This document shows positions 35,248 to 45,631 of a DNA stretch of 64,000 nucleotides, in pieces. The DNA is taken from positions 62,001 through 126,000 of the forward strand of contig JAMPXP010000004.1 of the NCBI GenBank assembly GCA_023701135.1, in the 5' to 3' direction. The notes beneath the pieces were generated by a model. The model saw nothing but the letters and a program-made list of their open reading frames with translations, was not told the origin of the DNA and did no database searches. The position numbers and the translations under genes are program-made. Within the stretch, counting starts at the first letter, position 1; each line of letters opens with the position of its first letter. The stretch is from Desulfobacula sp. Lineage in GTDB: Bacteria; Desulfobacterota; Desulfobacteria; Desulfobacterales; Desulfobacteraceae.

Positions 35248-36261
35248 CTGTTTCACATTGGCCAGGGCCTGCCGGAGTTCCCGGATAAGATCGGCATTCT
35301 GCTTTTCAGCCGTATCCCGCTGATCTAAATGGCGGCTGTTTTGAAGGGCGATGGCGGCCAGCTCGCCGAATCCGCCGGCGATTCGGGCATCATTCTCCGT
35401 AAAATCCGTGCTCTTATTGGCAAGCCCCATGATGCCCACGGTTTTCCCTTCTATCACCAGGGGGGCGAACAGGACATTGCCGAGCCATACATGGCCTTCG
35501 GGCATGAATTTGACCCAGTCGGAATTCATAAAATCATTGTCATAAACGGTGGAATTGGTCCGGTAAGCGGTTTCCCTCAATCCCCGGATGGGCATGGGCA
35601 GTTCCGGATCAACCGTGCAGGGCAGTCCTCCGGCTTCCAGAAACAATACCTCGTTTTCATCCCCGGCCTCGGACAGCAGGGCAATATAACCCGAGGTGGC
35701 CCCAATGATCTCGGAACAGATATCAAACACATGCCGGGCCGTTGTCTTAAAATCCGTGGCCGCCAGGACAGCCCTGGCGCCCCTTAACAATCCCCTGATC
35801 TCGTTCTCCCGGATTCTGGATTCGTTCAGGAGATTCTGAAGCGTGGATCTGGCCGTTTCCAGATGGGCCTTCAACTGATGCCGTTCCATGGCATAGCGCA
35901 GGGTCCGGGTGATGGCGGCAACCGAGGGTTCCCCCTTATGGATATAGTCCTGGGCCCCTTTTTGAATGGCTGAAAGGGACAGCTCAAGGTCCTTGGCCCC
36001 GGATATGATGATGACCGGAATATTGGGAAAGCCTTCATGAAAGGACAGAAAGGTGCTGAGCCCGACACTGTCCGGCAGATGAAGGTCCAGGATGGCCGCA
36101 TGAATCATATTTTCTTTGGCCAGGGCCAGGGCTTTTTCCAGCCGGTCGGCATGAAAAATTGAGATGGCCATGTCTTCCGAGGATTCAAGAACTTCTTTTA
36201 ACAGCAAAAAATCATCGGGGCTGTCTTCCAGAATCAGGATATGGATTTCTTGACGCGCCAT
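35068..36261 (-). CDS. REC-GAF protein with C-terminal CxxC...CxxC module
   Basis: A 397-residue signalling protein. REC is at about 5-122 (ILEDSPDD, phospho-Asp in AAILDLHLPDSVG, Ser in IIISGAKD, Lys in YIHKGE), a coiled coil to about 160, GAF at about 165-310 (PLVIEGKTVGIMGLANKS), a second coiled coil, then a 59-residue tail with ICSHCKKIRDDKGYWNQIE and GICQDCAKKYYPD. The tail's four cysteines could bind zinc or act as a redox switch. The start overlaps the preceding receiver gene by one base (TAATG). The output is unknown: it has neither kinase nor DNA-binding domain. Confidence 0.88.
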   Translation of the reverse strand: MARQEIHILILEDSPDDFLLLKEVLESSEDMAISIFHADRLEKALALAKENMIHAAILDLHLPDSVGLSTFLSFHEGFPNIPVIIISGAKDLELSLSAIQKGAQDYIHKGEPSVAAITRTLRYAMERHQLKAHLETARSTLQNLLNESRIRENEIRGLLRGARAVLAATDFKTTARHVFDICSEIIGATSGYIALLSEAGDENEVLFLEAGGLPCTVDPELPMPIRGLRETAYRTNSTVYDNDFMNSDWVKFMPEGHVWLGNVLFAPLVIEGKTVGIMGLANKSTDFTENDARIAGGFGELAAIALQNSRHLDQRDTAEKQNADLIRELRQALANVKQLSGLLPICSHCKKIRDDKGYWNQIEVYIDQHSEAKFSHGICQDCAKKYYPDYDLYKDKS

Positions 36262-36713
36262 TATCCCCTCCTTCGCGGCAGCCTCACCAATTGAAACCAG
36301 AACCCTTCAATCTGTCGTACAATTTCGGAAAACCGCATAAAATCGACGGGTTTGGGAATATAACAATTGGCATGGAGTTTATAGGCCTTGCAGATGTCTT
36401 CCTCGCTTTGGGAGGTGGTCAGGACCACCACGGGCAGATCCGTCAGATCCGGGTCATTCCGGATTTCCTTGAGCACCTCCCGGCCGTCCATCAAGGGCAG
36501 GTTCAAATCCAGGAGCACCAGATCCGGCCGGGAGCGATTAGCATATTCTCCTTCCCGCCGCAAAAATTTCATGGCTTCCAGGCCGTCGGACACCACATGC
36601 ACGTCCATGCGGACCTTTGAATCCTTCAAAGCCTCCAGGGTCAGTTCCACATCATCCACACTGTCCTCCACCAGGAGGACTTGAGCCGGTCTTGCCTCAT
36701 CCGTCAATGTCAT
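36261..36713 (-). CDS. Receiver-only response regulator (Rcp1-like)
   Basis: A 150-residue receiver of the Rcp1 type that pairs with phytochrome-like kinases: VLLVEDSVDDVELT at the start, phospho-Asp in LVLLDLNLPLMDGRE (about 68), Thr in VVLTTSQSEED (about 98) and Lys in YIPKPVDF (about 123). It has no output domain. The start overlaps the stop of the SBP-PAS kinase at 36710 by four bases. That kinase has the HDLQEPLR acceptor that usually goes with this receiver type, so the pairing is well supported. Confidence 0.93.
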   Translation of the reverse strand: MTLTDEARPAQVLLVEDSVDDVELTLEALKDSKVRMDVHVVSDGLEAMKFLRREGEYANRSRPDLVLLDLNLPLMDGREVLKEIRNDPDLTDLPVVVLTTSQSEEDICKAYKLHANCYIPKPVDFMRFSEIVRQIEGFWFQLVRLPRRRG

Positions 36714-38791
36714 TTAACACTCCTTTCTTTGGGCAGGGTAAACGAGAAGGCGGCCCCTTCTCCTTTCCGGGATTCAACCTGGATACTGCCGTTGTGACGT
36801 TCTACGATTTTTTTGCACAGGGCCAGCCCGATGCCGGTCCCTGAATATTCCTGCCGGGTATGCAGGCGCTGGAATATCATAAAAATACGGTCATGAAATT
36901 GAGGGTCGATGCCGATGCCGTTATCCCTGACATAAAACCGGCAGGTTTCCCCCTCTTCCTCACACCCTATTTCAATCTCGGGGGGTTTATCCTGATGGTA
37001 TTTCAAGGCATTGGCCAATAGATTCTGGAAAAGGCTGACCATCTGGTTTTGATCCACCCGGAGCGTGGGCAATGGGGCGCAGGAGATCCTGGCCTGCTTT
37101 TCCTGGATGACGGGATTCAGATTTTCCAGGACGGCCTGAACAATTTCGTTCAAGTCCGTCCGTTCCAGGACCAGGGCCTGGGTGTTCACCCGGGACAGGG
37201 ACAGAAGATCATTGATGAGACCCTGCATGCGATGCCCGGCAGCGACGGCCCGTTCGATATAATGATGTCCTTTTTCGTCCAATTGGCCCGCATACCGGGA
37301 TTCGATCAATTGAAGAAACCCCACGGCGGCCCGCAGGGGCTCCTGGAGGTCATGGGAGGCCACATAGGCAAATTGCTGGAGCTCGGCATTGGACCGCTCC
37401 AGATCGGCCAGGGTCTTTTTCAGGATTTCCTCCATTTTCAGGCGCTCGGTAAGATCAATCAGCGTCGCCAGAAAATCGGCCTGAAAAGCGGTTCCCGAAA
37501 TGATCACCTCTTTGACCTCACCGCTCTTGCAGGTCACATGATATTCAATGGGCTCTATGCTGGTTTGTGCATCCCGGGCCTCTTTGACGGCCTTTTCCCA
37601 GGTGTCCATGACCCATTGCCGGTACCTCGGGTCAGGATAGGCCTTTGCCCACCAGTCTGCCAGGCTGGGAATATCCGACAGGGAATACCCGAACACCTGG
37701 GTAAATTTTATATTCACATCCACGAAGATCCCCTCATGATTGACATAGCAGAGGGGAATGGCCGCCACATGGAACAGGGTCCGAAATTTGGTCTCGCTTT
37801 TCTGCAGGGTGAGTTCGGCAGATTTTCTATCCTCGATTTCTTTTCGCAGATCACGGGTTTTCCGTGCAACCTCTCTTTTCAAATACCAGAGTCCCAGAGC
37901 CGCCGTGAGAAAAAGCAGGGGCAGAAGAATGGAAGCCAGGTATTTGGCGATCCTGGCCCAGCTTACCGATGGCTGGGGCAGGATGGGACCGAACCATCGG
38001 TCATAAATTTCATTGTATATGCCGTTGGCAATGACGATGCTCAGGCCCTCATTTAAAATGGCCAGCAATTCTTTATGTCCCTCGGGCACGGCAAAACAGA
38101 ATTTCTGTTCATAGCCGGACAAAGGTTTGGCCGCAGGTTTTAAACTGGTCTCTTCAATGGACCCGATGCTGACCACATTGTTGATGTTCAGTTTTTCAAG
38201 AAGCTGGAACCCCACCAACTGCAGCATGAGAACGGCATCATGCCGGCCTGAAGACAGAAGGGTCATGGCCTCTTCATAATTTTCCGTCAGGATCAAAGCG
38301 TCGGTCAACTGGTTTTGCACGGCATATTCATGGGCGTTGTCGCCCTTCATGACCAGGACTTCCCTGCCCTTTAAATCCGCCTCACTCTGAATGGAGGTGT
38401 CTCCTTTGCGGACAAACACGGTGCCGTGCAGCCGCAGATAGGAAGCGGAAAAATCAATCTCCCGGTCCCGTTCCCTGGAGTATGAAACCAGGGGAAGGAC
38501 GTCCAGTTCCCCTTGGATTAATTTCTGTTTGATGTGATGCCAGGGCCCTACCGTAACCTCTATCTTTAACCCCATGGCCTGAACAACCGCCTTCAGGAGT
38601 TCAACGGAAAACCCGTCCGCCGACCCATCCGGGAGCACCACGGCAAAGGGGGGATAATCCAGTTCGCTGGCGGATTGAAGGGGCCGGGCGCCTGAATGGC
38701 CCCCAGGCAAATCACTGCCATGGCCGGACAGGGGCATGCTCACCCATGCCAGACCCATGCAGAACAACAGGCTTGCGATTCGAAATCTCAT
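36710..38791 (-). CDS. SBP_bac_3-PAS histidine kinase (HDLQEPL clade)
   Basis: A 693-residue membrane kinase. Signal peptide at 1-25, SBP_bac_3 sensor at about 38-268 (more divergent than the other three such sensors here; YPPFAVVLPDGSADGFSVEL near the start), TM at about 280-305, PAS at about 330-450, HisKA with ASHDLQEPLRAAVGFLQLIE (about 478) and HATPase with NLLANALKYH, VRDNGIGIDP and GTGIGLALCKK. It has no receiver; the Rcp1-like gene downstream overlaps its stop. Its own start overlaps the stop of the GAF-PAS hybrid (ATGA). Confidence 0.93.
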   Translation of the reverse strand: MRFRIASLLFCMGLAWVSMPLSGHGSDLPGGHSGARPLQSASELDYPPFAVVLPDGSADGFSVELLKAVVQAMGLKIEVTVGPWHHIKQKLIQGELDVLPLVSYSRERDREIDFSASYLRLHGTVFVRKGDTSIQSEADLKGREVLVMKGDNAHEYAVQNQLTDALILTENYEEAMTLLSSGRHDAVLMLQLVGFQLLEKLNINNVVSIGSIEETSLKPAAKPLSGYEQKFCFAVPEGHKELLAILNEGLSIVIANGIYNEIYDRWFGPILPQPSVSWARIAKYLASILLPLLFLTAALGLWYLKREVARKTRDLRKEIEDRKSAELTLQKSETKFRTLFHVAAIPLCYVNHEGIFVDVNIKFTQVFGYSLSDIPSLADWWAKAYPDPRYRQWVMDTWEKAVKEARDAQTSIEPIEYHVTCKSGEVKEVIISGTAFQADFLATLIDLTERLKMEEILKKTLADLERSNAELQQFAYVASHDLQEPLRAAVGFLQLIESRYAGQLDEKGHHYIERAVAAGHRMQGLINDLLSLSRVNTQALVLERTDLNEIVQAVLENLNPVIQEKQARISCAPLPTLRVDQNQMVSLFQNLLANALKYHQDKPPEIEIGCEEEGETCRFYVRDNGIGIDPQFHDRIFMIFQRLHTRQEYSGTGIGLALCKKIVERHNGSIQVESRKGEGAAFSFTLPKERSVK

Positions 38792-41217
38792 GATGCTGTT
38801 CCCCTCCCATCCATCAGGGACCGGTTCAATGCCGTTTTCAGTTCAGCCGTTGAATAGGGTTTATGCAAAAAGGCATTGGGCTGCTCGGGCGCATCCCGGT
38901 TTAGGGCCAAGGCTTCTTCGTAACCGCTGGCCAGGATAACCGGCAAACCGGGCTGGATCGTTCGCAAGGCCGCAAGGGTTTCCCATCCGTCCAACCCCGG
39001 CATGGTGAGATCGGTGATCACACAACAGACCTCGCCCTGGTGTTGGCGAAAAAGGTCCAGGGCCTCGGCCCCGCCGGCTGCAGACAGGATTGAAAACCCC
39101 AGACGTTCCAGCAGGGTCTCCCCCATTTTCCGGACCGGTTCCTGGTCATCCACCATCAGGACAAGGCCGCTGTATTCAGCTTCCCTGGTCCTGGCGGCCC
39201 TATCGGATGCTTCGGGAGAGGCCTCGTTAAAAACCGGCAGCAATATGCGAAAGGTGCTTCCCTGATCCTTGATGCTCTCCACCTGGACGGCTCCCTGCCA
39301 TGCTTTAACAAGACCCAGAACCACGGACAGGCCAAGGCCCCGGCCCGTGAATTTGGTCGTAAAAAAAGGATCAAACAGCTTGGGCATTTCCGGTTGAGGG
39401 ATGCCGCATCCCGTGTCCGCCACCGTCAGGCAGGCGTAGGTGTCGTCAACCGGTTTCCAGGTCATGGGCGCAATCAAGCCCCCGGGGATGTCCGCCGCCG
39501 GGAGGATTCCCACCGAAAGTCTGACCCTGCCCTTACGGCTGCCCATGGCTTCCGTACCGTTGGTGATCAAATGGTTCAGGATGATCCGGATCTGGTTGGC
39601 ATTGGCAAAGACCATGGGACCTGACAACATGACGTCCGTTTCCAGGACAACACCTTTGGGGATGAGGGCCTGGACAATGGGCAGATGCCGGCGGACCAGC
39701 CGGGAAAGGTCCAGGGCCTCGCTTTTATCGATTCCCTGGCCGATATAGGTCAGCATGAGCCCGCTGATCTCCGATGACCTTCTGGCCGCCTTCAGGGCTG
39801 CCAGAAGACAATTTCGGATTCCGGGGGCCTCTTGCAGATCCTCCAGTGCAATCTCCAGATTGCCCAGAACCACCGTAAGCTGGTTGTTAAAATGATGGGC
39901 CACGGCGCCGGCCATGCGGGACAGGCTTTCGGTCTTACGCAGGTGGTGGGATTGTTCATCGGCCTGTTTTCGCTCATTGGTATCAATGATAAATCCTTCC
40001 AAGCCGATGACTTCGCCGTCCTGCACGACAGGATGGGCGGAAAAGCTATGGTATCCGATGGAGCCGTCCCTGCATTTCCGGGTAAACTCCCCGGTGGCAA
40101 TGGCCTTTCCGCTGAAAAGCCTTTCCACATTCTGATCCGCGGCGCTGAGGTCCGATGACGCCTGGGTCAGGGTATAGGGCCGTCCAATGACCTCATCGGC
40201 CGAATCATAGCCATGGATTTTCAGCCAGGCCTGATTCACCTGCTGAAAATTTCCCTGTTTATCGATGAAAAAATAACCGGCACTGGTATTTTCAATAATC
40301 CGGCGAAACCGTTCCTCCTTGTCCCGCAGGGCCTGCTCAATCTGCTTGTGTTCGGTCATATCATAGCCGATGGCGATGCGCCCGGCGATTTCACCCGGAA
40401 CGATTCCATAGGGATGGTAATGGAGCTGAACGAATCGCCTGCCCAGGCTCGGTGAATCCAACCAGATGCCAAAGGAGAAAGCCTCTCCTTTTAAGCAGCG
40501 GTCTGCCCTCTCCTTTACGATTTCCCTGAATTCTTTCGTCCCGATAATATCCTGCACATGCTTTCCGATGATCTCGGTTTTATCCAGATTCCAGAATCGC
40601 TCAAAACCGGGGTTGACCATCACATAGGTATTGTTCTCATCAATGACGGCCATGGGTTCCGATATGGACGATACAATGGTTTTATATATATTGACCGAGG
40701 TTTCCGTCAGGGAATTTGTCAGTTCCCGGTTTTTCTCCAACATCATCTGATTTGTATATAGAATTTCAAGGTCGGACTGGATCATGCGCTGGAATTTCTG
40801 CATCAACCGCTCAAAGACATCTGAATAAACATTCTCCTTGTTGTCCAGAACACAGATGGTGCCAAAGGGGCTTCCGTCGGGCAAAAGAATGGGAAACCCG
40901 AGATAGGAAATCATATTCCATTTGATATCAGGGTTCTCTTTCCAGCGCTCATCCTTCAGGGCATTGGGAACCAGAAGCCTGTCCCGGCTTTTGATGACCG
41001 TCTCGCAATACAGGCCCGACCCCCAGACAGGCTCCCTATCTCCCGGATGATAGGGATTGCCGTTGCTGCGGCTGGACACAAACACTTCCATATACGGCTC
41101 CTGGAGCCGCATCACCAGGGCGGCGGGGATCTCAAAAATATGCGCCAGGATATCAACCATCTCCTGCCAGTCTTCCAGTTTGGCGTCCGGAACCTGGACC
41201 TGAATCTTATGTTGCAT
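38788..41217 (-). CDS. GAF-PAS-PAS hybrid histidine kinase with receiver (HHFNN clade)
   Basis: A soluble hybrid kinase of 809 residues. GAF is at about 10-160 (SYLGFPILLPDGSPFGTICVLDN), PAS domains at about 190-300 and 305-420, HisKA with VAHHFNNQLTVVLGNLE (about 440), HATPase with NHLITNGTEAM, VADTGCGIPQ and FTGRGLGLSVVLG, and a receiver at about 680-800 (CVITDLTMPGLDGWE). The ATG at 41217 is chosen because GGAGA stands five bases upstream; two in-frame ATGs further up have no such site. It overlaps the preceding hybrid gene by 11 bases. The kinase core pairs with that of the gene at 25300. Confidence 0.9.
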   Translation of the reverse strand: MQHKIQVQVPDAKLEDWQEMVDILAHIFEIPAALVMRLQEPYMEVFVSSRSNGNPYHPGDREPVWGSGLYCETVIKSRDRLLVPNALKDERWKENPDIKWNMISYLGFPILLPDGSPFGTICVLDNKENVYSDVFERLMQKFQRMIQSDLEILYTNQMMLEKNRELTNSLTETSVNIYKTIVSSISEPMAVIDENNTYVMVNPGFERFWNLDKTEIIGKHVQDIIGTKEFREIVKERADRCLKGEAFSFGIWLDSPSLGRRFVQLHYHPYGIVPGEIAGRIAIGYDMTEHKQIEQALRDKEERFRRIIENTSAGYFFIDKQGNFQQVNQAWLKIHGYDSADEVIGRPYTLTQASSDLSAADQNVERLFSGKAIATGEFTRKCRDGSIGYHSFSAHPVVQDGEVIGLEGFIIDTNERKQADEQSHHLRKTESLSRMAGAVAHHFNNQLTVVLGNLEIALEDLQEAPGIRNCLLAALKAARRSSEISGLMLTYIGQGIDKSEALDLSRLVRRHLPIVQALIPKGVVLETDVMLSGPMVFANANQIRIILNHLITNGTEAMGSRKGRVRLSVGILPAADIPGGLIAPMTWKPVDDTYACLTVADTGCGIPQPEMPKLFDPFFTTKFTGRGLGLSVVLGLVKAWQGAVQVESIKDQGSTFRILLPVFNEASPEASDRAARTREAEYSGLVLMVDDQEPVRKMGETLLERLGFSILSAAGGAEALDLFRQHQGEVCCVITDLTMPGLDGWETLAALRTIQPGLPVILASGYEEALALNRDAPEQPNAFLHKPYSTAELKTALNRSLMDGRGTAS

Positions 41218-44200
41218 TTTTGTCTCCATCCAGAACATCCCGTATTTTCAAGGCCAGATCCTTCATGATGATCGGTTTTAATACCAGTCCCCTGATGCCC
41301 AGGGATTTGATTCTCTCTTCCGTCAGGGTTTCGCTGAATCCGGTGCACAGAAGGACCGGAATATCCGGCCGGATGCGGATCAGTTCAACGGCCAGTTTAT
41401 CGCCGGACAGAGTGGGCATGGCCATGTCCGTAATGACCAGGTCAAATTGATCCGGGCCGGCCCTGAAGGTTTTCAGGGCTTCCATACTGCCGGAACAGGC
41501 GGTTGCATCATAGCCGAGGCGCTTCAGCATCTGTCGTTCCATGGCAATGATGGCCTCTTCATCATCCACCAGCAAGACTTTTTCCGATCCACCCGGCAGG
41601 GCCTCACGTGTCAACAATTCTTTTTTTTCAGCACCCTGGCCGACAACCGGCAGATAAACCCGGAATTCAGTCCCCCGCCCCGGCTCACTGGACACCTGAA
41701 CCGCCCCGTTCATGGCCTTTACAATCCCGTGAACCACGGACAGCCCCATTCCTGTTCCTTTTCCCTTTTCCTTGGTGGTAAAGAACGGCTCAAAGATTCG
41801 ATCCCGGATTTCCCGGGGAATTCCCGGGCCCGTATCGGCCACCGTGAGGCAGGCATAGACGCCGGGGGCCATATCCGGATAGACCGGATCCGGCCGGTTC
41901 CATCGGATTTGTTCGAGGCTGACCTTCAATTCCCCCCCACCCTCTTCCATGGCATGATAGGCATTGGTGGTCAGGTTCATAACGATCTGGTGGATATGGG
42001 TGGGGTCCGCCGTAACCGCACCGCAGCCGGGTTGGATGTTCTGAACCATGGCAATGCTGGTGGGGATGGTGGCTCGAATCAATTTCAGGGCCTCTTTGAC
42101 GATGGGCTGAAGCTTCATCATCTGTAATTCCGTCTCACCCTGCCTGGAAAACGAAAGGATCTGATGCACCAGATCCCTTGCCCGCAAGGCGCCGGCATAG
42201 ATCTCATTCAGGCTGCTGCGGACGGGACCATCCTCGGGAATATCGTCCATCAGCATCTCGGTATGGCCCACAATGGGGAAGAGAATATTATTAAAATCAT
42301 GGGCAATGCCGCCGGCCAGGGTGCCGATGGATTCCATCTTCTGGGCCTGATTCAAATGGGCCTGGAGTTTCATCTGCTCTGCTTCCGCCTGTTTGCTCGC
42401 GGTAATGTCCTGGAAGATACAGGCAAACCGATTGGGGACAGGTTGAAAGGCCCTTATCTCAAAATATTTGTTCAAATCAGCAGAATAATTCTCGAAAAAT
42501 ACCGGTTCTCCGGTAAGGGCTACCTTGCCGTAAGCCTCGATCCAGTGCAGCTCGGTACCGGGCAGAACCTCCAGAACCGTCCGGCCCTCAATATCCTCCG
42601 CCTTGAGGCCGGTCATCCGTTCAAAGGCCGGATTGACCTCGAGAAAACGATAATCCACCGGCTTTCCGGCCGGGTCGCAAAGAATTTCGTGCAGGGCAAA
42701 ACCGTCCAGCATTTCCTGGAACAGGGTCTTGTAATTCTGCTCTGCCCGGCGCTGGCTGGTGATATCACGGCTGAGCGACAGAACGGACTCCACCTTTCCC
42801 GAACTTTGCCCTTCGGGCACAAGGCGCCAGTTGTGGATAACGGGTCCTGTTTTTCCCTCAAACATGGATTCCGTCTCAAAGGGAGTACCGCTGTCAAACA
42901 CCTTCTGAATGGTCTCTTCCCAGAACCGGCACTGGTTCTCGGGGAATCCCAGTTCCCGGTGGGTCTTGCCGATGAACTGTTCCGCCTTAAGATCCACCAC
43001 CTGGCCCACGTTTTCAGAGACAAACAGATGCCGCCCTTCCCGGTCAAACCGCATCACCACGTCGGGCAAGCTTTGAATCAGGGCCCGGTGGATGCGCTCA
43101 CTCTCCAGGAGGGCCGATTCCGTCTTTTTAATTTGCGAAAGATCCCGGACCATACTGATCCAGCCGGCCCGCTCGCCGGAATCCGCTTTCATTTCCACCA
43201 CCGTGTGCTCCGAGGGGAAAATAGCACCGTCCTTTCGTTTCATTGAAAATTCAAACTGCCTGAGATGGCCTTGATGCTGAATCGAAGAAAACAATTGGGT
43301 TTGGAACCGCTCCAGATGGGAGCTGTCCACATGCAGTTTGTCCACCGGTTCCCCGATCAGGTCTTCTGGCGCATAGCCGAAAATATCAACGGCTGCCTGG
43401 TTACACTCCAGGACCATGGCAGGCACATCTGTGGTCAAAACAAAAATCGCATCAAACTGGCTGTCAAATACGTTTTTAAACCGCTCAACGGCCTCCCGGA
43501 CCTGTATCTCTGAAATTTTGCGTTCGGTAATATCCTGGGTAAACCCGATCCCCCGGACACATTCATCCGCCTCATTGAATTCAAGCTCCGCCTTTTCCCT
43601 CACCCATTTCACCTTGCCCTCCACAACCAGCCGATGCTCAATATCATAGGGTTTCTTGAGGAATGCCGCCTTCCATTTTTTGTCCACATAGGCTCTGTCA
43701 TCGGGGTGGACACAGTTCAGAAAGGTTTCATAGGAAAGCGGTGTTCCCGGGGCCAGCCCGAAAATTTTATAATTTTCTTGGGTCCAGGTCAGTTCATTTT
43801 TTCGGATATCCAGTTCCCAGGTCCCTATACATCCTATCTCCTGGGCTTTTTGCAGAAAATAGGCCTGCTTTTTCAAGGCGGCTTCGCCGGCCCGCAGGGC
43901 CGTTGTCTGGATCTGGAGCAGGTCACGGCTTTGTTTCAATTCACGGGTTTTAATGTTTACCATCCTTTTTGACAACCGGTTAAACCCCATCAAAAGAAGA
44001 GAAAGAACCGTGAGGACGAAAAATAATCCATAGACCCAGGTTGGAATGAACCGTTTTTGAATAGTCGCCTGCATGCCCGACGGCGTTATCCACACATCAT
44101 AGGCCCGGTGGTAAACCGAATGGACATCCGCTTTATATTTGGAAAAATAACGGTCCAGGGTTTCCACGACGGCAATCCCGGAAATTGGGTTTGAACCGTT

Positions 44201-44908
44201 GTTTTTTCCGACGGCAAACCGCAATTGGGTAGGGGCAAAAAAAATCTGGGTCCGGGTCAGGGGATGGGTGTCCAGAAACCGGAAGCTATAGAGATTGGTG
44301 AATACCCCGGCATCGGCGGCAGAGGCCTCCAAAGACTGCAAAACCGCTTCATAGTCTTCGTATTCCTGAAACCGGGCCGATATTCCGAATCCCTCCAGAA
44401 GGGTCTTCAGCTCTTTGTTGACCTGGGCCCCTTTCACCAGGCTGACGCTTTTGCCCTCAAGATCCAGGATGGTCTTAACAGGACTTTTTGGGGACGTGTA
44501 AATTTCCGCCCAGATGATAAAAAGGTGTTCCCTGGTAAACTCAAAAACTTTGGCCCGTTCATCTGAATAGGCAATGCCGGCAATCAGGTCAATTTCTCCA
44601 TTCTTCAACCGGGACAGGCATTGGTTAAAACTGCCGGAAACATAGGTGAGGGACCATTTTTCCTGCTTTGCCATATCCTCCAGGATGTCGATGAAAAACC
44701 CTTTGGCCTTTCCATCCGTATCCAGAAAGGCCAGGGGCTTGAAATCATAGATGCCCACCCTGACTTCATGAAGGGTATCCCCGGATGAGGCCGGTCCGGC
44801 ATGGACAAAAACGGCCAGGACCAGAACCGCCGCCATAATGCGGATAAGGCCCCTGCCGGCATTTAAAATTGGAAGTGCAACCGCTCTTTGTCCGGCCTCA
44901 TGTCTCAT
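41207..44908 (-). CDS. SBP_bac_3 hybrid kinase with four PAS domains and receiver
   Basis: A membrane hybrid kinase of about 1233 residues. A signal anchor lies at about 16-38, SBP_bac_3 sensor at about 42-275 ([29 protein letters not shown]), TM at about 300-325, four PAS domains at about 360-485, 490-620, 625-750 and 755-880, HisKA with [20 protein letters not shown] (about 905), HATPase ([33 protein letters not shown]) and a receiver ([14 protein letters not shown]). The start at 44908 has GGGGA at eight bases; the frame is open 44 codons further, but that is the preceding gene read out of frame. It overlaps that gene's stop by 11 bases. Confidence 0.9.
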   Translation of the reverse strand: MRHEAGQRAVALPILNAGRGLIRIMAAVLVLAVFVHAGPASSGDTLHEVRVGIYDFKPLAFLDTDGKAKGFFIDILEDMAKQEKWSLTYVSGSFNQCLSRLKNGEIDLIAGIAYSDERAKVFEFTREHLFIIWAEIYTSPKSPVKTILDLEGKSVSLVKGAQVNKELKTLLEGFGISARFQEYEDYEAVLQSLEASAADAGVFTNLYSFRFLDTHPLTRTQIFFAPTQLRFAVGKNNGSNPISGIAVVETLDRYFSKYKADVHSVYHRAYDVWITPSGMQATIQKRFIPTWVYGLFFVLTVLSLLLMGFNRLSKRMVNIKTRELKQSRDLLQIQTTALRAGEAALKKQAYFLQKAQEIGCIGTWELDIRKNELTWTQENYKIFGLAPGTPLSYETFLNCVHPDDRAYVDKKWKAAFLKKPYDIEHRLVVEGKVKWVREKAELEFNEADECVRGIGFTQDITERKISEIQVREAVERFKNVFDSQFDAIFVLTTDVPAMVLECNQAAVDIFGYAPEDLIGEPVDKLHVDSSHLERFQTQLFSSIQHQGHLRQFEFSMKRKDGAIFPSEHTVVEMKADSGERAGWISMVRDLSQIKKTESALLESERIHRALIQSLPDVVMRFDREGRHLFVSENVGQVVDLKAEQFIGKTHRELGFPENQCRFWEETIQKVFDSGTPFETESMFEGKTGPVIHNWRLVPEGQSSGKVESVLSLSRDITSQRRAEQNYKTLFQEMLDGFALHEILCDPAGKPVDYRFLEVNPAFERMTGLKAEDIEGRTVLEVLPGTELHWIEAYGKVALTGEPVFFENYSADLNKYFEIRAFQPVPNRFACIFQDITASKQAEAEQMKLQAHLNQAQKMESIGTLAGGIAHDFNNILFPIVGHTEMLMDDIPEDGPVRSSLNEIYAGALRARDLVHQILSFSRQGETELQMMKLQPIVKEALKLIRATIPTSIAMVQNIQPGCGAVTADPTHIHQIVMNLTTNAYHAMEEGGGELKVSLEQIRWNRPDPVYPDMAPGVYACLTVADTGPGIPREIRDRIFEPFFTTKEKGKGTGMGLSVVHGIVKAMNGAVQVSSEPGRGTEFRVYLPVVGQGAEKKELLTREALPGGSEKVLLVDDEEAIIAMERQMLKRLGYDATACSGSMEALKTFRAGPDQFDLVITDMAMPTLSGDKLAVELIRIRPDIPVLLCTGFSETLTEERIKSLGIRGLVLKPIIMKDLALKIRDVLDGDKNAT

Positions 44909-45086
44909 GATTTGTATCCCCATATAAATCAAAGTCAGGATAATATTTTTTGGCGCATTCCTGACAGATGCTGTGGCTGAATTGGGCTTCAGAATGCTGG
45001 TCAATATAAACCTCAATCTGATTCCAATATCCTTTGTCATCCCGGATTTTTTTGCAGTGGGAGCAGATGGGCAGGAGCCCGGTCAA
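44898..45086 (-). repeat. CxxC...CxxC module, copy 2
   Basis: The 62-codon tail of the GAF-like gene, nearly identical to the copies at 35068-35247 and 56422-56598; the only changes in the core are in the SEAQFSHSICQEC stretch. Confidence 0.8.
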
Positions 45087-45629
45087 TTGTTTGACACTGG
45101 ACAAGGCGGCTTCAAGTTTTTCCTTTTCCTTTCTCAGGGTATTCTCAATCTCTTTGATCCGTTGGTATTGCCTGGCATTTTCAATGGCCAGACCGCAGAC
45201 CAGGACCATGGACAGGGTCAGGTTCAGATATCGTTCCCCATGCTCTGGAAATTTTAAATCATCAACCTCAAGAATGCCCAGGCCTTTGTCATTGTGCGAA
45301 ATCAACACCCGGAAGCCCTTGCCGGTTTGTGTCCATGAATATTGACCGTCGAATCCCGTCAACCGGTCTTTAATGGATTGGACCTCGTCCTTGGGCGGCA
45401 ATAAAGAATACACCCGGTCCGGCCGACCGTTTTCCAGAGAAACATAAACCAGTCTGCCGGGTGAAAAAAGGATGTCAAACACCTGAAGAACGCTTTCAAC
45501 GGCTTCCTGCTCTGTGCAGGAATGGGTGATGTTGGCCAGCAGGTCAAAGGCCATGGCATATTCAGACAATTGCTTTCTGATCATTGCCGGGTCGTTTTCC
45601 GGTTTGAGATCGTCAGGGATCTGCATCAT
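44898..45629 (-). CDS. GAF-like protein with C-terminal CxxC...CxxC module
   Basis: A 243-residue cytoplasmic protein. The N-terminal part (about 25-160) looks like a divergent GAF domain (RVLISHNDKGLGILEVDD, LVCGLAIENARQY), followed by a coiled coil (about 160-185) and the 62-residue module with ICSHCKKIRDDKGYWNQIE and SICQECAKKYYPD. It has no catalytic domain. It starts two bases after the URO-D-family gene and overlaps the next hybrid kinase, so it physically links the corrinoid/methyltransferase pair to the kinases. A role as a ligand or redox input to that kinase is inferred from position only. Confidence 0.8.
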   Translation of the reverse strand: MMQIPDDLKPENDPAMIRKQLSEYAMAFDLLANITHSCTEQEAVESVLQVFDILFSPGRLVYVSLENGRPDRVYSLLPPKDEVQSIKDRLTGFDGQYSWTQTGKGFRVLISHNDKGLGILEVDDLKFPEHGERYLNLTLSMVLVCGLAIENARQYQRIKEIENTLRKEKEKLEAALSSVKQLTGLLPICSHCKKIRDDKGYWNQIEVYIDQHSEAQFSHSICQECAKKYYPDFDLYGDTNHET

Positions 45630-45631
45630 GT

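Noticed and set aside
42164-43246. 360-codon open frame on the plus strand
   Set aside because: Antisense of the four-PAS hybrid kinase, shadow coding only.
44909-45040. N-terminal extension of the hybrid kinase at 41207
   Set aside because: The extra residues are the CxxC module of the preceding gene read in another frame; the ribosome site and signal anchor fit 44908.
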